A stretch of 64,000 nt of DNA, taken from NCBI GenBank assembly GCA_016784025.1, contig JADHVL010000004.1, positions 114,663 through 178,662 of the forward strand, written 5' to 3'. The position numbers and the translations under genes are program-made. Source of the stretch: Fidelibacterota bacterium (lineage in GTDB: Bacteria; Fidelibacterota; UBA8477; JABMPR01). The notes beneath the pieces were generated by a model, which searched no databases, was not told the DNA's origin, and worked only from the letters and a program-made list of their open reading frames with translations. Shown here piece after piece: positions 27,181 to 35,851 of the stretch; position 1 is the stretch's first letter, and the number at the start of each line of letters is the position of its first letter.

Positions 27181-27199
27181 GATAATAACAGTCATTATC
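27181..27199 (-). promoter_or_regulatory. Fur-box-like site upstream of the multiheme cytochrome gene
   Basis: GATAATAACAGTCATTATC matches the classical 19-bp Fur consensus (GATAATGATAATCATTATC) at 16 of 19 positions with both outer hexamers intact. It lies 97-115 bp upstream of the cytochrome ATG. It suggests iron-dependent control of a heme-rich protein. Confidence 0.55.
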
Positions 27200-27644
27200 A
27201 GCAAGTATTTCCTTTAAAAAAAACCCACCAAGTAAGTATTTGTCAAAGACTTAGACTACTTTCAATTGCGGGTGGTATGCTCAAGCTTGAGAAAAATCTA
27301 TCAAATTCAATTTCAGGACGGTAAGGTGTGAAGTACAATCTCGCAAAAAGAATGCCACCACAACGGTCAAAACACAATATGTGCCTTTGTAAAACACTCC
27401 CTGATTTAGAAAAATCTTTTGAACTATGAAATATATAGAGAGTGTTTCTAATTGCAACATGGTAGTAATTGTATACAAATCTCATCCCTTGATAAGCGCT
27501 GATTGGCATCCCTTCATTACTACTCAATAATCAACACTTTAGCAAATCATGATCTTATTTGTATCATACTTCCTCAACATTAAAAAACTTTCATATAAGG
27601 ATTTTGGTCACTTCCCTTGGATCAGAATGAATCGTGCTCGGAGC
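27200..27644. other. Gene-free stretch upstream of the cytochrome gene
   Basis: About 445 bp between the Fur-like site and the 3' end of the Gfo/Idh/MocA gene. Short open frames on both strands lack ribosome sites and low-complexity or family signals. I see no RNA gene or repeat here. Confidence 0.45.
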
Positions 27645-28625
27645 TTATTCTCCAGGATAGCTAACCTTGATATTCCGACGAATCTGATCCATGGTTTCCA
27701 TTATTTCAATGGTTTCTTCCAGGGGCATCAGAGGGTGTTCAATCCCTCCTATCTCTAGCATTTCCATGACTGCCTGGGCTTCATATTGGTAAGCATTTGA
27801 TGTGTAGGGTGTTTTCATCTCAATCATTTCCTGTCCCTGCTCATGGATGGTAATTTTTTCCGGTCGAATGATCATGCCATGTATTTCCAAAAACCCCTTT
27901 GAGCCATGTAGTGTTGCATTGTTTTTTGATAAATAGCGGCTTGAGCAACCCAATTCAGCAATAGCTCCTGATGGGTAACCAAATAACATGGCAACCTGAT
28001 CGTCAACACCAGTATCATAGAGGTGGGCCATACTTTGTATCTCAATGGGCTTACCCAGGAAAGCGGAAGCTAGTGCAATGGGATATACTCCCAGATCCAG
28101 CAGGGATCCTCCTCCCAGATTTCTATTATAGATACGGTGTTCGGGTCCAACATCGAAACGAAATGATAAATCTGCCTTAAAATGTAATAAATCTCCCAGG
28201 CGTCCTTCCTTCAGAAGTGCACTCACAACCTGAAACCAGGGCTGAAAACGATTCCACATAGCGTCCATGAGAAACAAATTTCTACTCCGGGCTAAAGCGA
28301 CAAGTTCACGAGCTTCAACAGCATTAATGGTGAATGGTTTTTCGCAGAGGACATTTTTTCCACCTTTCAAAGCATCCCGGACGTTTTGAAAATGGAAAAT
28401 ATGGGGAGTACCTATATAGACAACATCCACGTCAGGATCTGCAAATACGGCTTCATATGAATCATAGGCATGGGCAATATGCCACTTCTCAGCGAAGATA
28501 TCTGCAGTGGTTTGGTTTCTTGAACCAACAGTATAAATGTTGGCATTTTTAAGAGTGGTCAATCCTTGTGCAAATAGATTGGAGATTCCACCCGTTCCAA
28601 TAATACCCCAGTTGTATTTTTTCAA
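27645..28625 (-). CDS. Gfo/Idh/MocA-family NAD(P)-dependent oxidoreductase
   Basis: 326 residues. The N-terminal Rossmann fold starts YNWGIIGTGGISNLFAQGL; VVYIGTPHIFHFQNV and the catalytic-region motif VLCEKPFTINAVEA with the conserved EKP Lys follow, then the family's alpha/beta C-terminal domain (GGGSLLDLGVYPIALA). These features resemble the dihydrodiol-dehydrogenase/glucose-fructose-oxidoreductase branch, which acts on sugars or cyclic diols. The start is a TTG with AGGGGT upstream. It stands alone, so the substrate cannot be inferred from context. Confidence 0.9.
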   Translation of the reverse strand: MKKYNWGIIGTGGISNLFAQGLTTLKNANIYTVGSRNQTTADIFAEKWHIAHAYDSYEAVFADPDVDVVYIGTPHIFHFQNVRDALKGGKNVLCEKPFTINAVEARELVALARSRNLFLMDAMWNRFQPWFQVVSALLKEGRLGDLLHFKADLSFRFDVGPEHRIYNRNLGGGSLLDLGVYPIALASAFLGKPIEIQSMAHLYDTGVDDQVAMLFGYPSGAIAELGCSSRYLSKNNATLHGSKGFLEIHGMIIRPEKITIHEQGQEMIEMKTPYTSNAYQYEAQAVMEMLEIGGIEHPLMPLEETIEIMETMDQIRRNIKVSYPGE

Positions 28626-28692
28626 TTTTTACCCCTATAGTTCATGTAGGATAAAACTAAACCATCATATCCACAGGGGAAGATAAAAAGTA

Positions 28693-28715
28693 AGAGGCCA
28701 GCAAAGCTGGCCTCT
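28693..28715 (-). terminator. Terminator hairpin of the DUF5916 gene
   Basis: Perfect 10-bp stem AGAGGCCAGC / GCTGGCCTCT with loop AAA, 34 bp past the stop. Read leftward it is followed by TTACTTTTTATC, a moderate T tract. Confidence 0.8.
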
Positions 28716-28748
28716 CTATGGTATTCCTAAAGGTCTGTTAGAGCAGGG

Positions 28749-31424
28749 TTACTGCCCAAACCAATAAGACATTTTTAAAGCAAAAATATCATCTGCTTCA
28801 GATTTCAAAAGCGTATCGAAATCTTGTGCAAAATCAAAGACTCCTTGATTCTCATAGTTAGAACCATTGTGCGTCCAAACAAAAAACATGGTAGAACCAG
28901 GTGAAAACTCCCAGCGAAGCACAAGGGTTCCAATCAATGCTTTGTAGTTAAAATCAGGATTATACAGTGTGAACGCATCATCATCACTGCCACCAGTTGG
29001 GTCAATGACAAAATTTTCATCAATGGTTGATCCTTCTTCACCATAGACCAGGAACTCATTGGACTCAGGACGCTTGTACTCCTTGAATCCTGAGTAGTCA
29101 CCCACGGCAAAAAATGGCTGAAAATAACCTTCCAGCGTAAATTGTGGGGTAATTGGAAAATCAATACGGATATCTGCTGAGGTGATCGTCTGGTCCAGCT
29201 GTGAGACGACATAACGTTTGCCGAACATTTGCGTATTTGCTGGATCATCAATGGTTTCTATGTACTGAGCCATTTCTGTATCCCAGAAAATGGCAGGACC
29301 AAATGATAGGTTAAGCCTGTCTCCTATCTTCATATTAACATGCATGGATAAACCTGTTTCATGACCACCATCATCTTCAGATCCATAGTTATAAGACCAA
29401 TTAAATGATAAATTTTTTCGGTAATCAGAACTAAGATTTCCGCTTAAAAAGGCTTCACCGGGCTCTAAAACTCTAGGTCCACCCCTCAAGTTGTTATTGC
29501 TCATATTCTCAAGGGCATATCCCCCATCTACATGGATATTCCAAAAATTAACAAACCGAACTTGTCCCATCCCAAAAAACACATCAGAGGTTTTAACCCA
29601 GTCAAAATCATGATTATTAGCATAAATGACACTTGCATTGGCTGACCGGATATACTGTCCTCGATCTAACCAGCGGTAACCTAACATAATGTGTTTGTTA
29701 ATCACATCTGTTGAGCCTGTCAGACCAAGATCATTGGATTCAAAACCGGGTGATATCCACCCGAGAGCCGCATTAAAAGTGACGGTCCCAGCTTCTTTGT
29801 TAAGTTTAATTCTTCCAGCATGACCAGATAGTGATGTCGCGTTTGTGTCAAGCTTCACATGGACAGCATCTGGACGTTGAAAATAATGACTGGAATTATT
29901 TTGAAGATCAAATATTCTTGATTCTGTACCATTGATCTGTGAAAATCCTCCCCAACCACCAAGCGCCCAATCTCGATTCTCACCGAGAAAAGCCCAACCA
30001 TCTATACCAAGTCCAAGTCCTTTTTCAGACAGAAGATCAGCTGATTCGTGCTGATCATCAAAATCACCAAGCAGCTCAATGCCATCCATAATGCGATGGG
30101 TGTAGGTACCCATAAATCCCAAACCATATCGCCCATCATCAAACTCTTTTAAGGAGCGTAACACGTTGTAGGAAGTGTATGGTTCAACCTGCTCATCTAT
30201 GATTTTGCTATTCTCATAATAATGAGCATACTCTCTATTTGTCAACGCAGTTAATCCACCCACTGACCAATTATCACCAACTTTACCACTAATCTTCGCT
30301 GCTCCGAGAATCCGTGTATTGGACGGTTGATCCAATGAATCAGCGTCAATTGAATACTTGTAACCCTGAGGTGGTCGTCCGATTCGACGACTATAAAAAA
30401 ACCTGGGTTCACCAAAATTAATCCCAATGTTGTTGGTGGGACCGCCATTGCCAAAATTGAATATGCTACGCCCCTCTAGAAAAAAAGGTCGCTTTTCAGA
30501 ATAGTATGTTTCATGATCACTAAGATTGATTGAAGATGGATCAGCTTCGACTTGACCAAAATCCGGATTGATAGTAGCATCTACAGTCAAATTAGCACCA
30601 ATCCCCAATTTGATATCCGCTCCGACTCCAAAATCACTGTCCTTGCCCTCTATGAATGTATTGTCCTTACTGTTGGGCAGATTGCTTGCACTAGCAGTTA
30701 CATAAGGCATATACTCTCTGCGTTTTGGAGGGTGGATATTTCGAATTTCAGTGAGATCAGCAGTCCGACTCATAGCACCACTCTCGTTAAGGGGGAAATA
30801 AACAAAGTAGTCCCACTCACCCGCGCGTTGGATATAACGTGTAGGAAGGATTCCCCATACATACTCTTCTTTTTCACTAAATCTTAATTGAGAAAGAGGT
30901 ATTCGCATTTCTGCAGTCCAGCCCCTATCATCTATCCTGGTCTTACCTTCCCAGATGCCGTCCCATGAATCATCGGTCCAACTATCGTTGAAATACACCT
31001 CATCCCTCATGGATCCAGCAGGATTAATCTGAAAGGAAAATCCTGATCGCTTATCATGATATGAATCTATTATGACTTCAAAAATGTCTGAATTGAGATA
31101 GGCATCCCGGCGCCCTATTCTTCCAACAACAGAATCAGGGCTAGTATCCCACATGCGTGCTCCTACGTAGATGGCGGCATCATCATAGGCAATCCACATA
31201 TCAGTTTTCTGGGAAGCTTTGGCACCATTAAAGGGTTCATATTGAATAAAATCAGAATAACTGATGCCCTGGTACAAAGCCTCGTCCAGGTGACCATCAA
31301 TATCAAGTGGCTCAGATATTCTCACAGATCTTATCTCACGTTCTCTATAATTGTTTGGATCGTAAGGTTCATCATAGCCCAACAAGCCTGCAATAATGCA
31401 AAAAAAGATGATAGTGAATTTCAT
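28749..31424 (-). CDS. DUF5916 outer-membrane protein with N-terminal CBM9-like domain
   Basis: About 891 residues from the ATG at 31424, which gives a clean signal peptide MKFTIIFFCIIAGLLG; the ten residues before it are unlikely to be translated. Residues about 25-215 form a CBM9-like beta-sandwich (SEPLDIDGHLDEALYQGISY, WIAYDDAAIYVGARMWD, GWTAEMRIPLSQLRF). The rest matches the DUF5916 type, with VDATINPDFGQVEADPS, YYSEKRPFFLEGR and alternating strands to the end, which suggests a beta-barrel with an aromatic C-terminal region. Family members are common in Bacteroidota-like phyla and of unknown role; polysaccharide binding or uptake is only a guess. Confidence 0.87.
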   Translation of the reverse strand: MKFTIIFFCIIAGLLGYDEPYDPNNYREREIRSVRISEPLDIDGHLDEALYQGISYSDFIQYEPFNGAKASQKTDMWIAYDDAAIYVGARMWDTSPDSVVGRIGRRDAYLNSDIFEVIIDSYHDKRSGFSFQINPAGSMRDEVYFNDSWTDDSWDGIWEGKTRIDDRGWTAEMRIPLSQLRFSEKEEYVWGILPTRYIQRAGEWDYFVYFPLNESGAMSRTADLTEIRNIHPPKRREYMPYVTASASNLPNSKDNTFIEGKDSDFGVGADIKLGIGANLTVDATINPDFGQVEADPSSINLSDHETYYSEKRPFFLEGRSIFNFGNGGPTNNIGINFGEPRFFYSRRIGRPPQGYKYSIDADSLDQPSNTRILGAAKISGKVGDNWSVGGLTALTNREYAHYYENSKIIDEQVEPYTSYNVLRSLKEFDDGRYGLGFMGTYTHRIMDGIELLGDFDDQHESADLLSEKGLGLGIDGWAFLGENRDWALGGWGGFSQINGTESRIFDLQNNSSHYFQRPDAVHVKLDTNATSLSGHAGRIKLNKEAGTVTFNAALGWISPGFESNDLGLTGSTDVINKHIMLGYRWLDRGQYIRSANASVIYANNHDFDWVKTSDVFFGMGQVRFVNFWNIHVDGGYALENMSNNNLRGGPRVLEPGEAFLSGNLSSDYRKNLSFNWSYNYGSEDDGGHETGLSMHVNMKIGDRLNLSFGPAIFWDTEMAQYIETIDDPANTQMFGKRYVVSQLDQTITSADIRIDFPITPQFTLEGYFQPFFAVGDYSGFKEYKRPESNEFLVYGEEGSTIDENFVIDPTGGSDDDAFTLYNPDFNYKALIGTLVLRWEFSPGSTMFFVWTHNGSNYENQGVFDFAQDFDTLLKSEADDIFALKMSYWFGQ

Positions 31425-31769
31425 AGTAGCCCCAATGTGTTTGTTCGGTGTCAAAAGCTTTTCAGGATCAATAATTCCGCGACCGCACAGGTGTCATGTA
31501 TGTGAGATTATCTTGATCCAAACCAGTATTAATGAATGCATATTCAATTCTGTCAATGAGAATCATGAGCAATATAAAGTCAATCCATATGCCAGCTACA
31601 CCCAGGAATGCTTATATACAATATATACAGGTAGATACACTAATTGTACCCACTCTCTTCTAACACAAAAAGGCATCATTTTGATTCATATCTATATGGA
31701 ATTGATATACTCCCCAACTGGACCATAATTGGAAGTGGGTGGTATTAAGTGATTTTTGGAGCGATTAAG
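31425..31769. other. Gene-free stretch upstream of the DUF5916 gene
   Basis: About 345 bp, AT-rich, presumably carrying the DUF5916 promoter. No RNA gene, repeat or convincing small gene is visible. No clear terminator follows the 31770-32993 gene. Confidence 0.4.
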
Positions 31770-32993
31770 CTAGAATCTTGGGTTCACAATATTGTTGTAA
31801 ATGGAACCAAACGTGTAGCTGATGCCCATTGAACCCCAATAACTATACTGAGTTTCAAGCTCCTGGGTTTGGAGTAGAATATCTTCCTGACTGGCCTCAC
31901 CTTTTGGCAATGAGAGTTGATCGTGGATGAGAGAGTAGCCACCATGAAGATTATATGAAAAGCCCTTCATAATTTTCAGTGAAATTTCTCCCCTTAAATC
32001 CAAACGATTCTTTTTCAAGTCATGAAAATAGTGTGATCCTTCAATATTCAATTCGGCCGAGCCCCAGGCTTCATGCAATTCGAAATCAATTTCAAGAGCT
32101 TCCTTGAGGAGCTGTTCTTCGTTTTGATCATAGATGGTTGTCTCGTGGTAATCATTCATGTTCCAACCCAGAACATATTTAAATCGGAATTCCCGCCTGG
32201 AGGATTCCTGGTAGGGAAAGATATTGTATTCCAGGGTTGGATTCACCCATATCGCTTGATCCAGGTTTGAATAGGAAGAGATGAAAGCTCCAGCTCTAAA
32301 CCCCAACGAGAAGTGATCTGAAATACTCTTCACAACCATAGAATTGAAACCGGGATTTCTTCTGATGCTGACATATTCATTTTCACCGATGGTAAAGCGT
32401 TCCTCATTGTAGGATCCACGGAGTTGGAACCTCAGCTTCCATGCTTCTGTCGTCCTGCGAGCAGTAAAACTCCAGCGTGCGTTCGTGTTACTATAGGTAG
32501 ATTCTCCATCAAACCAACCATTAAGGCTAGATTCAAAAACCCAATAATCCCACTTATCCTCAGGTTGTTCCATCACCTTGTTTTTATTGAAACTTATGTT
32601 GATATCATCAGCAAGGGGGGTGTAGTTTAAAAATCTCACCGTTCCCAATTGAAGCCATTTCAGAGTTTTTGCTCTAATCTCATCATCAGACATTTCTTGA
32701 TCTGTCACATAGGTTAAAGAATCGCTTAGTCCTTCAAATCGCTGGTGTCCTTCCAGAGTCATGGTGTACTTGCGACCGTTTCCACCTGTACTTTGCCTGG
32801 TAATCATGATAAAAAGATCAGCGTCATTGCGGTCAATAACGTAATTGACATAGTCTAGCTCCCTGCGGATATAGTTCATATCACATGAGCGACAATCTAT
32901 ATAGAGGTTGGGGGCGTCATTTTTGGTGATTCCCTGTGAAATCAGTGTGGAAGCCAACATCAAGAGGCTGAAAAGCGGAAAGATTCTGGACAT
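31770..32993 (-). CDS. Outer-membrane beta-barrel protein of unknown function
   Basis: 407 residues with signal peptide MSRIFPLFSLLMLASTLIS. The mature N terminus has a Cys pair (IDCRSCDMNYIRREL), then DRNDADLFIMITRQSTGGNGRKYTM in two runs typical of a family found in FCB-group genomes, where the phrase D-x-ADVHVLVTxQxTGGGG recurs. From about residue 150 the sequence alternates as amphipathic strands (WSFTARRTTEAWKLRFQLRG, FGSIYNNIVNPRF at the end), as expected for a barrel ending in Phe. No enzyme motif is visible. It is the gene after the P1-nuclease-like enzyme in the same direction. Confidence 0.7.
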   Translation of the reverse strand: MSRIFPLFSLLMLASTLISQGITKNDAPNLYIDCRSCDMNYIRRELDYVNYVIDRNDADLFIMITRQSTGGNGRKYTMTLEGHQRFEGLSDSLTYVTDQEMSDDEIRAKTLKWLQLGTVRFLNYTPLADDINISFNKNKVMEQPEDKWDYWVFESSLNGWFDGESTYSNTNARWSFTARRTTEAWKLRFQLRGSYNEERFTIGENEYVSIRRNPGFNSMVVKSISDHFSLGFRAGAFISSYSNLDQAIWVNPTLEYNIFPYQESSRREFRFKYVLGWNMNDYHETTIYDQNEEQLLKEALEIDFELHEAWGSAELNIEGSHYFHDLKKNRLDLRGEISLKIMKGFSYNLHGGYSLIHDQLSLPKGEASQEDILLQTQELETQYSYWGSMGISYTFGSIYNNIVNPRF

Positions 32994-33156
32994 TTATTTA
33001 AAGCCCCCTGTGAACGCAAAACAATAAGAATTCCCTGATCCTGTGATACACACTTTGTGAATATCACCACCAAGATTAAGCGTAGAATATGGCACAAGAG
33101 AGTTGCTGATTCTATATTCATCTCATCTTTTGACGAGATTGATTGGAATAGTATAC

Positions 33157-34494
33157 TCAGGGATTTTTCGAAAGAATACTCCCAGCATAGCTGCGCCCAT
33201 AGACGGAAAACTCTATCAAGATATCATTGAGTTCCAGCTCGAGATTCTGAAGTGCTTCTGGATTGCCAGAGTTTTTAAGTACATCTAATAATTCATTTTT
33301 CTGCGCAAAATCCCCCAATTGGTAATTAGGGTCAGATACCAACTGTTCTGGAAAATTCTTCGCTATGATTTTGTTCAGTTTCCTGGCCCGGGAATATGAT
33401 TTTTTGGTAATAATTTCACGAGGTATCATATCCATATAATGAGGAACTGTACCTTTGGAGGACAAGGTTTGGAAATGCAAATATTCCATATCGTTCTCCA
33501 GATAAGCCCGTTCCAGGAGCTGCCTTTCTAAAAGCTCGATAGCCATGTGTCTGTTTGAGACCAATTGAATTGCCTCATCTTTCATCCGACTACGACCCAT
33601 CATATCCATGACATTCATTACAATCATTTTAAATGTCCCTACACCGGGAAGTGCCTGGGCATGGTAGGGTTGAGTTAGATCAGCAAGATAGTGGAGTCCC
33701 CAACCCATAAAGCGCCAACCCCAGTAATCATGGCCCAGACTGAAGGCTAGCTCAGAGAGTGTCTTGTATAAGTGGATTCTATATTCTGGATAACATTTTT
33801 TTATAAATGGTGCAATCATATTGATCAATGCAGCTTCATGATAAAGCCCCATGTGAATAGGAGCCTGGGATCCGTATTCAAGTTTTGCATCTCCAAAAGG
33901 CTGGGTTCCGATTCCGTAACTCTTGCCCCATTCTGTATCATTGTTTTCATAAAGACCGATGTCCAGGCCCAGGTCAGGTTCATGGTTGGCAGAAACCAAC
34001 ACGCTGAGGGGATCAATTTTTTCACCAGGTGTTAACTCAACAAACACGACATTATAAAACCCACTATTCTCCTTGAGCGGAGTGACATCCTCAGGAACCA
34101 GTATGGGATGAGAACCAGCTTCTCTGCCAGGCAGCAATTGAAGGTAGGAGATTAATTTCGACTCAGGATTGATTCGAATGGCTCTGGCAAATCTTTGGCG
34201 TACTGTGTTCTCGTCATTGTTTGCCTGAAAAGTAAGGGAGTCTGGTAGAGGTGCGTAAAATTCCAAATTTTCTATGGCCCATGCCTCTTCTGCCAGAAGT
34301 GTCTCTTCAAGATGAAGCTCAGCCAATATGAGAAATTCTTCCAAACTCGTCACGACAACATCCTCAGCTGACACAATCTCCTCCATGGAAGAAAATACGG
34401 GCTCAGCGATGAGTGTGTGCATTTCCCAGGCATAGGTAGGTAAAGAGAGTAGAAAAAGAAGAATGATTGTATGCGTACGGTACAAGAAGGTCAT
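33157..34494 (-). CDS. Secreted S1/P1-nuclease or zinc phospholipase C-fold enzyme
   Basis: About 445 residues from the ATG at 34494 (AGGGGA upstream), which begins MTFLYRTHTIILLFLLSLPTYA, a signal peptide. Cleavage after TYA would leave Trp as residue 1 (WEMHTLIAE). In P1 nuclease and Bacillus zinc phospholipase C the N-terminal Trp is itself a zinc ligand. Further ligands fit too: LGHDYWGWRFMGWGLHYLADLTQPYHA shows the HxxxD...H arrangement of this superfamily (quoted here in parts: SLGHDYWGWRF and HYLADLTQPYHA). It is larger than the roughly 270-residue P1 core, with an extra segment near residues 40-190. Substrate (nucleic acid or phospholipid) is undecided. Confidence 0.75.
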   Translation of the reverse strand: MTFLYRTHTIILLFLLSLPTYAWEMHTLIAEPVFSSMEEIVSAEDVVVTSLEEFLILAELHLEETLLAEEAWAIENLEFYAPLPDSLTFQANNDENTVRQRFARAIRINPESKLISYLQLLPGREAGSHPILVPEDVTPLKENSGFYNVVFVELTPGEKIDPLSVLVSANHEPDLGLDIGLYENNDTEWGKSYGIGTQPFGDAKLEYGSQAPIHMGLYHEAALINMIAPFIKKCYPEYRIHLYKTLSELAFSLGHDYWGWRFMGWGLHYLADLTQPYHAQALPGVGTFKMIVMNVMDMMGRSRMKDEAIQLVSNRHMAIELLERQLLERAYLENDMEYLHFQTLSSKGTVPHYMDMIPREIITKKSYSRARKLNKIIAKNFPEQLVSDPNYQLGDFAQKNELLDVLKNSGNPEALQNLELELNDILIEFSVYGRSYAGSILSKNP

Positions 34495-34651
34495 TGTTTT
34501 AGTTCCCCTATTTGTATAAATCGTGACTAATTTTGTCATCACAAAGTAGTGTGAATTATCTGATGTGGTAATAAATTCTACTGTACTAGTAAAGGTTTAA
34601 TTTCTTCAAAGACAAGCAATCATAACAATTTATAAACCATAAATATATGGA

Positions 34652-35851
34652 TTAGCGGTGTAAACGACTCGCTTCATTTTTGAGGATTGTTGAAATCAGA
34701 GGACGGTAATATCTCCAGAAGAACTGTTGACGATCCTCCACATCATTTTTGTTATAGAAAAACTTATGGAAACGCTCGATTCCCTTAAATTTTGCAAGTG
34801 AGGAGGTGACTGGATTATCAGCAAAATCACCGGCGAAGTAATAGAAGGGATATTCACCACTGCTTTCTTTCAGCACCGCTGGAAAGATATTAGGAATGGA
34901 GTGTGCACTGAGGAGGGAATCACCCCGCGCGTTCACTTCTAGATGATAGATAGAAACGATTTGATTGTCTCTGTCCGGAGATGAAACAATATCAAACCAG
35001 AAGGGATATTGAATAGAGGGCGGGAGACCATATTGATTGGCGCCCACGGTTTGGGTTTTTATAACCGGAGCTTCCTCAAACAAATGCGTGCCATATTCAA
35101 GAATCACGATATCATCCCAGCGGACCAATACAATACCTGAATCAGTGAATGGCCAATGCGGTCCATATTTTTTGTGGTAAAGGTTAATCACCCACGGTGG
35201 TAGTTCATCATGGGCCGTGGAATCAAGAGATAAAAAATAGCGTCCTGACCAACCTGACCACTGGACTCCCAGAATGTTCTGGAGCGAATCCCGCATACTG
35301 CGCCTGGTGGGTGGCGTGAACAGTGAAAACTCACTTAATATGAGTTTCTTCTGAGCACGGAATTCTTTCAGAACTTCAAGGTCGCTCCGATTGAAGCCGC
35401 CATATAAAAGACGATTTGGCAACTCCAGGTCAACGCCATAATCATGTGTGTATACACCATAAGAATCGGTGAGATAAAGCAAGTCAGAATGATTAACCAG
35501 ATCTACAACATCCAATGAATCATATGAGCGAAAATCACGAACTATAAAATCCCCACCCAAACGGGGATAAAATCCATAATAATCAGAATCTGGTCGGTAA
35601 AAATCCTGAGTGCTATCCACGATACGTTCATGGTTGAGAATCCAGTTTATTGACTGTAGCTCCATGTTTGTATCATCTGTTACAGACTTATTCACGATGA
35701 CGATTTCAAGCTCATGTTTTGGAGAGAACGCCCACATCAAATACATGAGCAATGGAGCGGCAAACATAAAAATAAAGATATATCGTAAAATCACAACCTC
35801 GAGAGGTCTTGTGATAAAGCGCAGAATTCGTTCAGTATTTATCTTGATCAT
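34652..35851 (-). CDS. Membrane-anchored protein of unknown function in the glycosyltransferase operon
   Basis: 399 residues. One membrane helix (about 22-42, YIFIFMFAAPLLMYLMWAF) anchors a large domain outside the cytoplasm. I do not recognise the family with certainty. Visible marks are DLLYLTDSYGVYTHDYG, KKLILSEFSLFTPPTRRSMR and VQWSGWSGRYFLSLD. The order resembles a flavodoxin- or class-I-amidotransferase-like sandwich without an obvious catalytic Cys. Its ATG overlaps the glycosyltransferase stop by 4 bp, so it is the last gene of the eight-gene operon and probably works on, or exports, the glycan made there. Confidence 0.6.
   Translation of the reverse strand: MIKINTERILRFITRPLEVVILRYIFIFMFAAPLLMYLMWAFSPKHELEIVIVNKSVTDDTNMELQSINWILNHERIVDSTQDFYRPDSDYYGFYPRLGGDFIVRDFRSYDSLDVVDLVNHSDLLYLTDSYGVYTHDYGVDLELPNRLLYGGFNRSDLEVLKEFRAQKKLILSEFSLFTPPTRRSMRDSLQNILGVQWSGWSGRYFLSLDSTAHDELPPWVINLYHKKYGPHWPFTDSGIVLVRWDDIVILEYGTHLFEEAPVIKTQTVGANQYGLPPSIQYPFWFDIVSSPDRDNQIVSIYHLEVNARGDSLLSAHSIPNIFPAVLKESSGEYPFYYFAGDFADNPVTSSLAKFKGIERFHKFFYNKNDVEDRQQFFWRYYRPLISTILKNEASRLHR

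Noticed and set aside
27240..27530. Overlapping small open frames in the gene-free stretch
   Set aside because: No ribosome sites, no family resemblance and mutual overlap in several frames.
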